Positions 1 through 11,200 of a stretch of DNA of 64,000 nt are shown here, one piece after another. Within the stretch, counting starts at the first letter, position 1. Every line of letters begins with the position of its first letter. The notes beneath the pieces are model-generated. The model was given only the letters and a program-made list of their open reading frames with translations. It had not been told where the DNA came from and did no database searches. Source of the DNA: Armigeres subalbatus. Lineage: Eukaryota > Arthropoda > Insecta > Diptera > Culicidae. The stretch lies in assembly GCF_024139115.2 (NCBI RefSeq), contig NC_085140.1, positions 25,141,956-25,205,955 on the forward strand, read 5' to 3'. The position numbers were made by a program, and so were the translations under genes.

Positions 1-104
1 ATACCTACGTAGACATGGAAATATTTACTATTCTGTACTATTCTGTCATATAATTTTTATGTTGTTCGAAAATATTGGCCTTACATACATTGGCCGTTTT
101 TCAG

Positions 105-290
105 GTCTGTTTAGAGTCCCGCTACGGACACACGGTCCCGCCCAACATCAGGATTTGGACTAGTGTGATTTAAGTGGCACACGGTACCTGTGGTAGGGTC
201 TACATGCGAATGCATGCATTTTTTTATGAGAGTTCAAAAGAGCTCATAGTGAAACCACAGCACGTCCTAGACGAACCCCACAACTTTCAG
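105..290 (-). mobile_element. Relic of LINE 5' region
   Basis: This stretch matches, with many substitutions, the 5' region of the LINE at 37930-38100 in the same orientation. Shared landmarks are a GCGGCACACGGTC-like string, a run ending in an ATGCAGCTTTTAT-like segment, and an ACCCCACCACATCCTAGGC-like segment. No coding part of the LINE remains, so it is a diverged fragment of the same family. The rest of 1-690 shows no gene or recognised repeat. Confidence 0.6.
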
Positions 291-689
291 TGGCTAAGTG
301 AAAGGTCTGCAAGCTCTTGGAAATAGTGTTTTTGTTCGCTAAGGCATCTTTTCTTTCATACAGTGGAACGTTTTTAATTTGAACCTTTCATTCACTCCTC
401 TGCCATGATTAGGAACGGGGAAAATATTTATTCCTACTTTGTTTCCCCTCCTTTGAAATTCAGTGGCCATTTGATTCTTTTCGAAGAGTTTTCCGGTTTA
501 TTAAAATCATTCATTTATTGTTCTCACCAGTGTTGTAAAATGTCATTTGCATTATTTTTCATAATTTTCCCAGAACTTTTTCAGTAGTAAGCTATCAACT
601 ATCAAGTATGGCAAACTTATAGCGCTTAAATGTGGCTACAACTTTGTCTAACAAGACATTGCTGTAAATATGTAATCTGGGGCGTGGGA

Positions 690-912
690 GGCAAAATGTC
701 ATTCAAATGACATTATGTCAAATGACATGTGACATTTTGGAGAGATTTCACTCACTAGCCTCAGATGTTATATTTAGAGTAATGTACCTTTGGACAAAAA
801 ATATAGCACTACTCAAGCGTTATGCGTGCATCTAAAATTTTGAAGTAAATTTGGCTTCCGAAGAAAATTATGAACAAATTGGTCAAATGACATGCAGATG
901 ACATTTTACAAG
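690..912. repeat. Short foldback repeat with ATGACATTTT ends
   Basis: The left end reads AAAATGTCAT followed by AATGACAT; the right end reads ATGACAT followed by ATGACATTTT. The ends are inverted repeats about 20 bp long round a non-coding core that contains further TCAAATGACAT copies. This is consistent with an old MITE. No target duplication is clear. Nothing else is recognised between 912 and 1190. Confidence 0.45.
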
Positions 913-1189
913 CCTGGTTCTCACCTCCTTCATTATTCAAAATTCAGGCCTCAATAACCCTACTAATCCAGTGATTCTTCAGTAGGATTCAAATATAGAA
1001 ATGTCATAGGTAAATGTGAATAAAAACAAAACATTGCAAATTTAGCATACGCTGCCTTTGATCACTAGCCTGGAAAACATTCATTAGAGGGGGTTTCAAT
1101 TTTCCCGGATTCCAAATTTTTCTTGCAATGCGTAATATTTTCCTTATTCGATATTCTCCAAGTCGAAGTAATTTCCCAAAGCATTTTCA

Positions 1190-2450
1190 CCTCGCCAACT
1201 CGATGTTGTCGAATGCCGTTTGACCGAAAAGTTAAAAAAAAAACTTTTATTGTGAGTAATGATTAGTAGGATAGGAATTACATGAAGTGTGCAGCAAGAA
1301 GTAAGGAATGAGACATTTCGCAAATCTCATAATAGGAAATAGGAAGTGAATAGTTAAAAGTGATAAGTGAAAGTGAAACGTGAGAATGAGAATTGGAAAG
1401 TGAAAAGTGAGAAGTTATAAATAAGGAATGAAGTGAAAATTGGAAAGTGAGAAATGAGAAAGGAGAAGTGAGATGTAAAAACTGAGAACTAAAAAGTAAG
1501 AAGTGACAAATTCGAAGTGATTAGTGAGAAATGAAAAGTGAAGTAAAAAGTGGAAAATTGTGAAAAGTGAGAAGTGAGAAGGAAGAAGTAAGTGAGAAGT
1601 GAGAAGTGAGAAGTAAGAATTGAGAAGTGAAAAGTGAGAAGTTAGAAGTAAGAAATTTGAGAAGTGAGAACTGTGAAGTGAGAAGTGAAAAGTGGGAAGT
1701 GAAAGTAAAAAATGACCAGTGAAAAGTAAGAAGTCAGAATACTTATTAGTTAAGTTAAATTCGAAGTGAGAATTGTGAAGTGAAATGTGATAAATGAAAA
1801 GTGAGAAAATAAAGGCCAAAAGTAAAAAGTAAATTAAGAAAAGTGAGAAGTGAGAAGGAAAAAGTGTGAAGTGAGAAGTACGAATTAAGAAGTGAGAAAT
1901 GAAAAATGAGAGGTCAGAAGTTAGAAGTGAAAAGTTTGAGAAGTGAAAAATGAAGTGTAAAAAATGAGAATATAAAAGTGAGAAGTAAGAAATTCGAAGT
2001 GAGAAGTGAAAAGTGAGAAAGGAGAAGTGAGAAGCGAGAAGTGCGAAGTGAATGGTGAGAAGTGCCGAGTGGAAAGTGAGAAGAGTAAAGTGAGAACTGG
2101 GAGGTAAGAGGACCAAATAGTGAGAAGTGAAAAGTGAGGTGAAAATTGGAATTTTTCAACTTAATCTTTACTCCTTCTCGTCATTCCTTCCTGTTTTCCT
2201 TGAGAAATTAGAAGTGAAAAAATTGTGAAGTAAGAACTGCGAAGTGAGAAGTGAAGAGTGAGGAGTGAAAGGTAAAAAGTGAGAACTGAGAAGTGCTGAC
2301 TTCGAACATTAAGTCCCTTACTTCTCAATTCTTACTTTTCACTATACATTTCGAACATCTCACTCCTCACTTCACTTAACAAGGGAATCAATTTTAACTA
2401 TTCGGCTAAACGGCATTCGGCCAAATGGCATTCTGTCAAATGATCCTAAA
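1190..2450. repeat. Degenerate AAGTGAGAAG low-complexity block with GGCCAAA flank
   Basis: About 1.1 kb is built from variants of GAAGTGAGAAGTGAAAAGT with no exact period. It is flanked on the left by a short GCCGTTTGACCGAAAAG segment and on the right by CATTCGGCCAAATGGCATT-type sequence. The same two components, array plus TTCGGCCAAA units, occur together at 17281-17945, so this looks like one composite repeat family. Long open frames on the - strand here (for example 1415-2116) are compositional artefacts made of Ser-His-Phe-Leu-Thr. Confidence 0.7.
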
Positions 2451-2591
2451 CCATATTTCTATATGTTATGAAATGTTATGTTTGATATTTTGGAAGAAAA
2501 ATACAAATGTGTTCTCTATCTCGATACCTCCTTAACTCGATGGTTCCTTCAATATCGAGTAAGGAACCTTTGTAGGGGTATGTGGCAGGAC

Positions 2592-2629
<38 letters not shown>
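2592..2629. repeat. (CAT)n microsatellite
   Basis: About twelve perfect CAT units lie in tandem, followed by an imperfect TCATCATCAA. It sits between the AAGTGAG block and the GGAAT array. Confidence 0.95.
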
Positions 2630-2639
2630 ATCATCATCA

Positions 2640-3290
2640 AGGGAGAGTTCACTGTAAAGTAAAATACAGTGAAGTAAAGTAAAATAAAGCAAAATGAAGC
2701 AAAGTAAAGGAAAAAAAGGAAAGAAAGAGAATTAAAGTACGGTGGCAGCGTAGAATAGAATTGGGTGGCGAATAATACTTTTAACGAAACTGGCGAGAAC
2801 AGCTTGGCTGCGCACTTAGCGAAAAGATTTACTGATATAACCTGATGGAAGATTGAGGAGCGTAAAGAATCAAAGACTGCGGATCATAGCAACATAGCAA
2901 TACCATTAAATAACGATATGAATAGATGTTCAAGAACGTCGATGGAGATGGTTTAGACGAAGTCTGTTATCAGGAATCCTTTTAATATTCGTGACGTGAT
3001 AGTATATACAATATTTATGCAGATAAAGATAAATGTTCGTACTTGCATTCAAAAGTCTCTTAGTGACAAGTTTTGTCTAGAACTGGTATATTTTGTGCCG
3101 AGATAAAGACAGTGATGCATAATGTTCAAAAATAATTTGAAAAAATCTTTCGAAATTTTCATTTTGGTCCCCTCAATATTTTTGGAAAGTTGAAGGAAGG
3201 ATATCCAATAAATTTAATAGTTAAATCGGCCTAAATTAATTCAAAATAAATTAAATTCAATTGAGCTAAATTAAATTAAATTAATCTTAA
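2640..3290. other. Unassigned, purine-rich then unique
   Basis: The first ~80 bases are AAGTAAAGTAAAAT-type low complexity. From about 2740 the sequence looks unique and has no open frame worth calling. No RNA gene or transposon terminus was recognised. Confidence 0.5.
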
Positions 3291-4735
3291 TTTAATGAAA
3301 GGAAATAGAATAAAATTGAATGGGAGCGAGTGGATTGCAGTGGAATGAAATGAAAAGGAATAGAAATAAGACTAAAATAAAACAAAATAAAACTAGAATG
3401 GAATTGAATGGTAGGACAGAAAAGAATAGGACAAAGAAAGAAATGAATAGAACGGAAAGGAAAAGAAAGGAATGAAAAAGACAGGGAAAAAAGAAAGGGA
3501 AGAATGCATGGGAAAGAAAAGGAAATGAAATGGAATTACTTTTTGTGTGGAATATATGAAATGAGGAGTGGAATGGAATGGGAAGCGGAATATAATTTGG
3601 AGTGAATGAAGTGGAATAGAGTAAAATGGAATGTGGAAAGGAATGCACTAGAATGAGGTGTGAAATGTGAAATGGAAAGGAATGGAAAGTGGAATGGAAT
3701 ATGGAGTGGGACGGAATGTGGAGTTAAATGGAATGTGGAGTGGAATTAAAGAAATGGAATATGGAGTGTACTGGAACGTAGATTGAAATAAAATGGAATA
3801 TAGAGTGGAATGTGGAGTGGAATGTGGAGTGGGATGTGGAGTGGAATTAAATGAAATATGGAGTAGAATGGAATGCATTGTGGAGTGAGAAGGAATGGGA
3901 AGCGGATTGGATTGTGGAATGGAATGTAGTGAAATAAAATGTGCAGTAGAATGGAATTGAATCTGGAGTGGAATGGAACGTACAGTGAAATAAATCGGAA
4001 TGTGGAGAGGAATATGAAGTGGAATAGAATGTGGAGAGAAATGGCATGAAATGTGGAGTAGAATGGATTGTGGATTGTAATGGAAAGTAAAGTGGAATGA
4101 AATGTGAAGTGGAATGGAATGTGGAGTGGAATGTGGAGTGTAATTGAATGAAAGATGGAGTGGAATGAAATGCATTGTGGAGTGAGAAGGAATGGGAAGC
4201 GGGATGGAATATGCTGTGGAAAGGAGTGGAATAGACTGGAAAGAAATGTGAAGTGGATTGGAATATGGAGTGGAATGTGGAATGGAATTGAATGAAATAT
4301 GGAGTGGAATGGAATACAATGTGGAGTGAAAACGAATGGGATGCGGAATGGAATATGGAGTGGAATGTGGGATGGAATAGAGTGGAATGGAATGTGGAGT
4401 GGAATGGAATGTGGAGAAAAATAGCATGAAATATGAAGTGTGATGGAATGGAAAGTGGAGTAGAATGTGGAGTGGGATGTGGAGTGGAATGTGGAGTGGA
4501 ATGTGGAGTGGAATGTGGAGTGGAATGTGGAGTGGAATGTGGAGTGGAATGTGGAGTGGAATGTGGAGTGGAATGTGGAGTGGAATGTGGAGTGGAATGT
4601 GGAGTAGAATGTGGAGTGGAATGTGGAGTGGAATGTGGAGTGGAATTGAATGAAATATGGAGTGGAAAGGAACGCATTGTGGAGTGAAAAAGAATGGGAA
4701 GCGGAATGGAATGTAGAGTAGAATGGAGTGCCAAA
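3290..4735. repeat. GGAAT-rich satellite with a perfect 12-bp core (GGAATGTGGAGT)
   Basis: About 1.4 kb of TGGAATGGAATGTGGAGTGG variants. From about 4465 to 4650 the unit GGAATGTGGAGT repeats in near-perfect tandem; 12 bp is a multiple of three, so both strands carry open periodic frames. The long - strand frame at 3648-4751 (His-Ser-Ile-Pro-Leu repeats) and the + strand frame at 4433-4687 are products of this periodicity and should not be called genes. The core looks recently amplified, because its flanks are much more diverged. Confidence 0.9.
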
Positions 4736-4739
4736 CTCT

Positions 4740-5424
4740 GCAAAAAGCCAAACTCTGGTTATTTAAGAATATACTTACCTAATGAAATCAGTTTGATGGA
4801 AAACCATGTCGGAATGTCCCAGTCCGTTAGACGACGAACCATAACCACAGACAAACAGACGTAATACTAAAAGAATTCCCATCAATCACGAATTTAACGA
4901 CCGTGATTCAAAATTGATTACAATTCTCATCTGTAGAGGGACGCGCATCGAATTCCTTGACATTTTTGGCAGCTTAACATTTCTCACTAACGTATTCTAT
5001 TGACATGGTCATACTAAACTTTATATCGTACAACATACAAATTCAAAGGTTTAAAAATTATGACATCGTTGACATCAGTAAGTTGGAAAATATCTCACAG
5101 TTCACCCAACCTTTATTGTAGCTTCTCTATTCTCTAGATATGCTTTAAGCATTCGGTCGAAACAAGATCTAAATCAAAAGTAGGTCTAACTGAAAATATA
5201 ACCGAATTCGATCTGCTTAAATTCCCGACGACAGTAACCATTCAATTGCAAATCGATCCACAGTTGTACATTAATTAACCAACCTAGAAATGGTGCACCG
5301 CACACTTCTATTTTCCACAAACTTTTCCCGTTTTCCTCAGCAAACATTTTCACCGCACGAATTTTAGTATGATGACCCTAAAAGCCTCTAATGAGCCTCT
5401 TCGCTCGTTCGTTTCTACTTTCAG
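4740..5424 (+). other. Upstream flank or intron of the ABCG gene
   Basis: No repeat or other open frame is recognised. Since the exon starting at 5425 needs upstream coding exons (the ATP-binding half of the protein), this stretch is probably intronic, with those exons outside the window. A polypyrimidine tract (TTTCTACTTTCAG) ends it at 5424. Confidence 0.45.
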
Positions 5425-5691
5425 CGTACATTTTCCGCTACCGATTAATTGCAATCCCGCCGATCACTACTTCAAATTGGTCTGCGATTACAGCCAAATC
5501 GATCATATGGAAAACGATGATCATCATTTGCAACAACAGCAGCAGCAGCACCACCAGTCGGAACAGCAACGAGAAACGGATAGCCAAACGAGGCGATACG
5601 AGATCCTGCACAAGTGCCATATGGAAAACATTGTTAAAAAGTGTATGATGGGTCCGTACCACCAAAATGACGTGATTGATAAGCTTTGTCG
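5425..5691 (+). CDS. ABCG-type transporter, internal exon (linker between ATPase and membrane domain)
   Basis: The exon reads through PLPINCNPADHYFKL, the NPADxY motif that follows the nucleotide-binding domain in ABCG (White-type) half-transporters. It then enters a polar linker with a glutamine/histidine run (residues coded near 5525-5570) that looks like an insect-specific low-complexity insertion. Acceptor: TTTCTACTTTCAG ending at 5424, phase 2; donor: GTGAGG at 5692, leaving codon CG|G split with the next exon. The frame is open further upstream, so an acceptor at about 5340 (TTTTCCTCAG) is an alternative. ABCG proteins are plasma-membrane or vesicle half-transporters that dimerise to move lipids, pigments or hormones; the substrate here is unknown. 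The Walker A, signature and Walker B exons are not in this window. Confidence 0.78.
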
Positions 5692-5780
5692 GTGAGGGGG
5701 AAAACGAACGAACGAGCCATTTTTGCTTATTAAATGTTTTAACACCCATTTTCCACATGTCTGCCAACGTTTTTCCTCAG

Positions 5781-5892
5781 GAACAATCACCATGCGTGTT
5801 GGTCCTCGCAGCTCTACCTGCTGGTCCGACGGGGCGTCATCGACAGCGTCCGCAACATTCGACAGCACGCCATTGTGACGCTTTTGTTTCTG
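5781..5892 (+). CDS. ABCG-type transporter, exon with start of membrane domain
   Basis: Bounded by TTTTTCCTCAG (ends 5780) and donor GTAAAT (5893). Joined to the previous exon by codon CGG, it encodes a basic connector followed by WSSQLYLLVRRG and a short hydrophobic run (IVTLLFL), matching the place where the first transmembrane helix of ABCG proteins begins. It ends in phase 0. The intron before it is only 89 bp, a usual insect size. The frame stays open past the donor for about 15 codons, but the next exon supplies the family-like continuation (ITSITISALYFPV), so splicing at 5893 is preferred. Confidence 0.8.
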
Positions 5893-6260
5893 GTAAATTG
5901 GAGCTTGATTCAATTCAACAACGGAATTGATATGATCAATTAAAAAAATAATGATTTATCATGTTGAGATGATTATGGTCCAGAATATTTTGAACTCAAA
6001 CGATGCCATCTGTTTACTTTTTCCTAGCACTTTTTTTTTCCCTAGAAGACACATACGATCTATTGCAGGAACCTTAAAAAGGTCGATAACATTGATTTTT
6101 TTAAATTTTAATACTTTCATTACTTTGTATATTGCTGCCGAGCAGTTATGAATGAAACAATCGTAAAATTATGCTCCAGACCATGATCGCCTCAACATTA
6201 TTAACCGTCGACCACTGTTATTTATAATTTTTTGTTTTCTAACTGCCCAATTAACACCAG

Positions 6261-6624
6261 ATTACGAGCATAACCATCTCGGCGCTTTACTTTCCCGTGA
6301 AGCCCACGAGTCAGACGGCGATCCAAGACATACGGGGTGCGCTGTTCCTGATGATCTGCGAGCTGCTGTACACCATCAGCTATGCGGTGTTCTACGAGTT
6401 CCCCCACGAGATGCCGCTGCTGAGGCGCGAGGTGGGCGAACAGATGTACCGATTATCGGCGTATTATGCTCACAAAGTGCTGCTGACGGTTCCGAAAGCG
6501 ATTTTCGACTCGTACCTGTTCATCGGGATCATCTACGGATGTGTGCAGTTTTCAACCGGATTTGCCACTTATGTTGGTATCTCGGCGGTGTGCACCGTGG
6601 CTAGTTTGCTGGCTGTGGCTTATG
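6261..6624 (+). CDS. ABCG-type transporter, exon with TM helices 2-4
   Basis: Acceptor AACACCAG ends at 6260; donor GTACGT starts at 6625 (phase 1). The product contains DIRGALFLMICELLYT and FPHEMPLLRREVGEQMYRLSAYY, which match the ABCG pattern of NxxGALF, then a pre-helix LxRE motif and a YRxxxYY segment before the next helix. Hydrophobic runs fit helices 2, 3 and 4. Codon use is GC-rich at third positions, unlike the AT-rich surroundings, as expected of a host gene. No stop or frameshift is seen. Confidence 0.88.
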
Positions 6625-6960
6625 GTACGTAAAACTTTATGTTTAATGGAGTGGAATTTTCCTACGTGGGTATATGGACAAAATCCCAGAACACTGGACA
6701 GAAAACTAAAGAATTGATATATTTCAAATCTCAACAAATTTACCAGCCATCTAACACAATCTTGAATAGTAATTACCTATTAATTCTACTCCTAATTAGT
6801 CTAATTATAAAATTAGAACTCCAAACTATCTCACTTCACCTAAACATCACAGTGCCAAAGTAAATCTTTTTACAATCGAATAAGTACTATCACTTTTATT
6901 TCACATATATTATTCCTAATTAAATTTAATAAATGCAATTTTATCACTAAGAGCCAAATT

Positions 6961-7495
6961 TCTAATTAATGTCACTCTTAAAACTATGTTTAAATAACAA
7001 AACAAGCAAATGACTGGTCATATTGTGCGTTTCCAATGAGTGATTATTACAAATGGAACAGGAAAACTCTACACGATGACGCTATATGGTAATTAATTAT
7101 TCTTTCAATTATATATTTATTGACTTTATTAAGGAGACTTTCAGCCCGAGGCTGGCTCGTCTCCGTTCTTTCAATTTTAAAAGACATTGGAATAGGTATT
7201 AAACTTTATTTTCAAATAATACTTATAAAAATGGTAATGATCGAAGGATCTGCCGAAGGGATTTTAGGTGTGTCGGAAAAAGCCATTGCAGTATCTGAAT
7301 TAAGTGCTGCACTTATTACCAGTTTTGAACATTGTCGAGCAAGGATTAATGTTTTTGAAAAGATGCAAACCCTATTGGATTTTTCGGGTGCTAAAAATAC
7401 AATCAGTGATATTGAATTACATCAAACAGTGCAACGTAATGCATGTTAAGCCCGCAGTCCAATGTTTGTCATAATGACAAATGTTTGGCAAGAAT
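6961..7495 (+). repeat. Unknown dispersed sequence, copy 1
   Basis: It matches 17945-21745 once the insertions in the second copy are removed. Both copies share, in order, a TTTAAACAACAAA-like start, GGTCATATTGTGC, an ACACGATGACGCTAT block, a block starting near AAAATGGTAATGAT, and a TGTTAAG(C/A)CCGCAGTCC end. Copy 1 has an open frame (about 7190-7449) encoding KMVMIEGSAEGILGVSEKA followed by a helical-looking tail, which I do not recognise; in copy 2 it is broken by a ~37-bp deletion. It could be a transposon or an old gene fragment. It contains a 55-bp retroposon at 7111-7165. Confidence 0.7.
7111..7165 (-). mobile_element. Ultra-short hairpin retroposon, copy 1
   Basis: Read on the - strand, the unit is CGGAGACGAGCCAGCC, then TCGGGCTGAAAGTCTCC, then TTAATAAAG and an AT-rich tail. 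The GGAGAC/GTCTCC and CAGCC/GGCTG arms form a nested hairpin. It is flanked by perfect 11-bp direct repeats TTCTTTCAATT (7100-7110 and 7166-7176). The paralogous copy of the host sequence at 18108-18120 has this target once, with no insertion, so it is an empty site. Direct repeats, an A-rich end and an AATAAA element fit LINE-mediated retroposition. Confidence 0.75.
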
Positions 7496-8205
7496 GACTA
7501 CATGGAAAATAATTATGAAAATTCTACGACGTGTAAAATTACATATGATCCCAACAAACGAATAAACATACGATATTCAATTGAATTTGATTAAATTTTA
7601 CAAGCAAGTACAGTTTGAATTCATTTTTATTCATTTTAAGGGCAAGCATCACAGAATTCAAAAATTCACTTGCATTTTCAAGAGCACACACACTAGGATT
7701 GATTCGCTAAAAAAACTTACGCGTATACATTCGTGCGGAAAATCGATGTGACTAAATTTTCAAATGACCATATCTCAGTGGTTTTTCAACCGATTTTCTC
7801 AGTTTTTTCACCAACCTCTTAGCCATCTCTTCTCGTTTCTGGACATTGCAAAATATTGTATCTAGGGGTGTTCAATTTTTCACTACAGCTGTGGAAGTAA
7901 AGCAACGGATTTAGAAAAATGCGATTTTGGAGATATACTTATATTTCATTACCAAAAATGATATCTATTCATATAGTGATGATGGAAATAATAAAATAAC
8001 ACATAAAAGACATCACATGGAACATGAGAACACATTTTGAGCATCCCCACTATGCAAACGATGATAATTCGGTGCCTTTAGGAACCACTTTATGCTACAG
8101 GATGTTTGAAGCTCCAGAAAATGTTTTCAAGCATTTTGTCTACTGTGAACTTGTTAAAATAAAAGTAAAATATAAACGAAACATGTGTGATAATAAATTA
8201 TGATG
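7496..8205. other. Unassigned AT-rich intronic DNA
   Basis: No coding frame, transposon end or repeat was recognised between the duplicated sequence and the satellite. Confidence 0.5.
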
Positions 8206-11200
8206 TTCTTGGATCTCCAAATTGTCCTGGAGTTTGAATCAAATGGTCACCGAATCAACCAAGGCTTCCATGATGCCCCCAGCCACAGTTTCAACCCAAT
8301 TATGCCCTCCGAGTATTTGTCTTTCACTTGCGTCTCAAATCCATACATATGAGATGTTGTAAGATCTCCAAATTGTTCTGGAGTTTGAATCAAATGGTCA
8401 ACCGAATCAACCAAAGCTTCCATGATGTCCCATACCGCGGTATCATCTCATTTATGTCCTCCGAGTATTTATCTTTAACTTGCGTCTCAAATGCAAACAT
8501 ATGAGATGTTGTAAGATCTCCAAATTGCCCTGGAGTTTGAGTAAAATATTCTATCGAATCAACCAAGGATTCCATGATGTCCCCAGCCGCAGTATCAACC
8601 CAATTATGCCCTCCGAGTATTTGTCTTTCACTTGCGTCTCAAATCCATACATATGAGATGTTGTAAGATCTCCAAATTGTTCTGGAGTTTGAATCAAATG
8701 GTCAACCGAATCAACCAAGGCTTCCATGATGTCCCATACCACGGTATCAAACCAATTATTTCCTCCGAGTATTTATCTTTCACTTGCGTCTCAAATCCAG
8801 GAATTTGAGATGTTGTAAGATCTCCAAATTGTCCTGAAGTTTGAATAAAATATTCTATCGAATCAACCAAGGCTTCCATGATGCCCCCAGCCACAGAATC
8901 AACCCAATTATGCCCTCCGAGTATATGTCTTTCACTTGCGTCTCAAATCCATACATATGAGATGTTGTAAGATCTCCAAATTGTTTTGGAGTTTGAATCA
9001 AATGGTAAACCGAATCAACCAAGGCTTCCATGATGTCCCATACCACGGTATCAAACCAATTATTTCCTCCGAGTATTTATCTTTCACTTGCGTCTCAAAT
9101 CCAGGAATTTGAGATGTTGTAAGATCTCCAAATTGTCCTGAAGTTTGAATAAAATATTCTATCGAATCAACCAAGGCTTCCATGATGCCCCCAGCCACAG
9201 AATCAACCCAATTATGCCCTCCGAGTATATGTCTTTCACTTGCGTCTCAAATCCATACATATGAGATGTTGTAAGATCTCCAAATTGTTCTGGAGTTTGA
9301 ATCAAATGGTCAACCGAATCAACCAAGGCTTCCATGATGTCCCATACCACGGTATCAAACCAATTATTTCCTCCGAGTATTTATCTTTCACTTGCGTCTC
9401 AAATCCAGGAATTTGAGATGTTGTAAGATCTCCAAATTGTCCTGAAGTTTGAGTAAAATATTCTATCGAATCAACCAAGCATTCCATGATGCCCCCAGCT
9501 GCAGTATCAACCCAATTATGTCCTCCGAGTATTTGTCTTTCACTTGCGTCTCAAATCCAGACATATGAGATGTTGTAAGATCTCCAAATTGTTCTGGAGT
9601 TTGAATCAAATGGTCTACCGAATCAACCAAGGCTTCCATGATGTCCCATGCCGTGGTATCAAACCAATTATGTCCTCCGAGTATTTTTCTTTAACTTGCT
9701 TCTCAAATCCAGGCATATGAGATGTAAGATCTCCAAATTGTACTGGAATTTGAATCGAATGGTCTACCGAATCAACCAAGGCTTCCATGATGTCCCATAC
9801 CACGGTATCAAACCAATTATTTCCTCCGAATATTTATCTTTCACTTGCGTATCAAATCCAGGAATTTGAGATGTTGTAAGATCTCCAAATTGTCCTGAAG
9901 TTTGAATAAAATATTCTATCGAATCAACCAAGGCTTCCATGATGCCCCCAGCCACAGAATCAACCCAATTATGCCCTCCGAGTATATGTCTTTCACTTGC
10001 GTCTCAAATCCAAACATATTAGATGTTGTAAGATCTCCAAATTGTTCTGGTGTTTGAATCAAATGGTCAACCGAATCAACCAAGGCTTCTATGATGTCTT
10101 ACACCGCGGTATCAACCCAATTATGTCCTCCAAGTATTTATATTTCACTTGCGTCTCAAATCCAGGCATTTGGGATGTTGTAAGATCTCCAAATTGTCCT
10201 GAAGTTTGAGTAAAATGGTCTACCGAATCAACCAAGGTTTCCATGATGCCCCCAGCCGCAGAATCAACCCAATAATGTCCTCCGAGTATTTGTCTTTCAC
10301 TTGCGTCTCAAATCCAAACATATGAGATGTTGTAAGATCTCCAAATTGTCCTGGAATTTGAATTAAATGGTCAACCGAATCATCCAAGCTTTCCATGATG
10401 TCCCATACCACGGAATCAAACCAATTATTTCCTCCGACTATTTGTCTTTCACTAGCGTCTCAAGTCCAGGCATTTGAGATGTTGTAAGATCTCCAAATTG
10501 TCCTGAAGTTTAAGTAAAATATTCTATCGAATCAAAAAAGGCTTCCATGATGCCCCAGCCACAGTTTCAACCCAATTATGCTCTCCGAGTATTTGTCTTT
10601 CATTTGCGTTTCAAATCCATACATATGAGATGTTTTAAGATCTCCAAATTGTCCTGGAGTTTGAATCAAATGGTCACCGAATCAACCAAGGCTTCCATGA
10701 TGTCCCATACCACGGTATCAAACCAATTATTTCCTCCGAGTATTTATCTTTCACTTGCGTCTCAAATCCAGGAATTTGAGATGTTGTAAGATCTCCAAAT
10801 TGTCCTGAAGTTTGAGTAAAATATTCTATCGAATCAACCAAGGCTTCCATGATGCCCCCAGCCACAGTATCAACCCAATTATGCCCTCCGAGTATTTGTC
10901 TTTCACTTGCGTCTCAAATCCATACATATGAGATGTTGTAAGATCTCCAAATTGTTCTGGAGTTTGAATCAAATGGTCAACCGAATCAACCAAGGCTTCC
11001 ATGATGTCCCATACCACGGTATCAAACCAATTATTTCCTCCGAGTATTTATCTTTCACTTGCGTCTCAAATCCAGGAATTTGAGATGTTGTAAGATCTCC
11101 AAATTGTCCTGAAGTTTGAATAAAATATTCTATCGAATCAACCAAGGCTTCTATGAGGACCCCAGCCATGGTATCAACCCAATTATGTCCTCCGAATATT

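Noticed and set aside
1415..2116. 233-codon - strand frame
   Set aside because: Arises from GTGAGAAGTGAAAAG low complexity; residues are Ser/His/Phe/Leu/Thr only.
3648..4751. 367-codon - strand frame (and 298-codon overlapping frame)
   Set aside because: Made wholly of a 12-bp periodic repeat; frames are open because the unit is a multiple of three. No domain or start context.
5893..5940. Read-through of the 5781 exon past GTAAAT
   Set aside because: The extra codons do not resemble ABCG, whereas the exon at 6261 continues the family pattern in phase.
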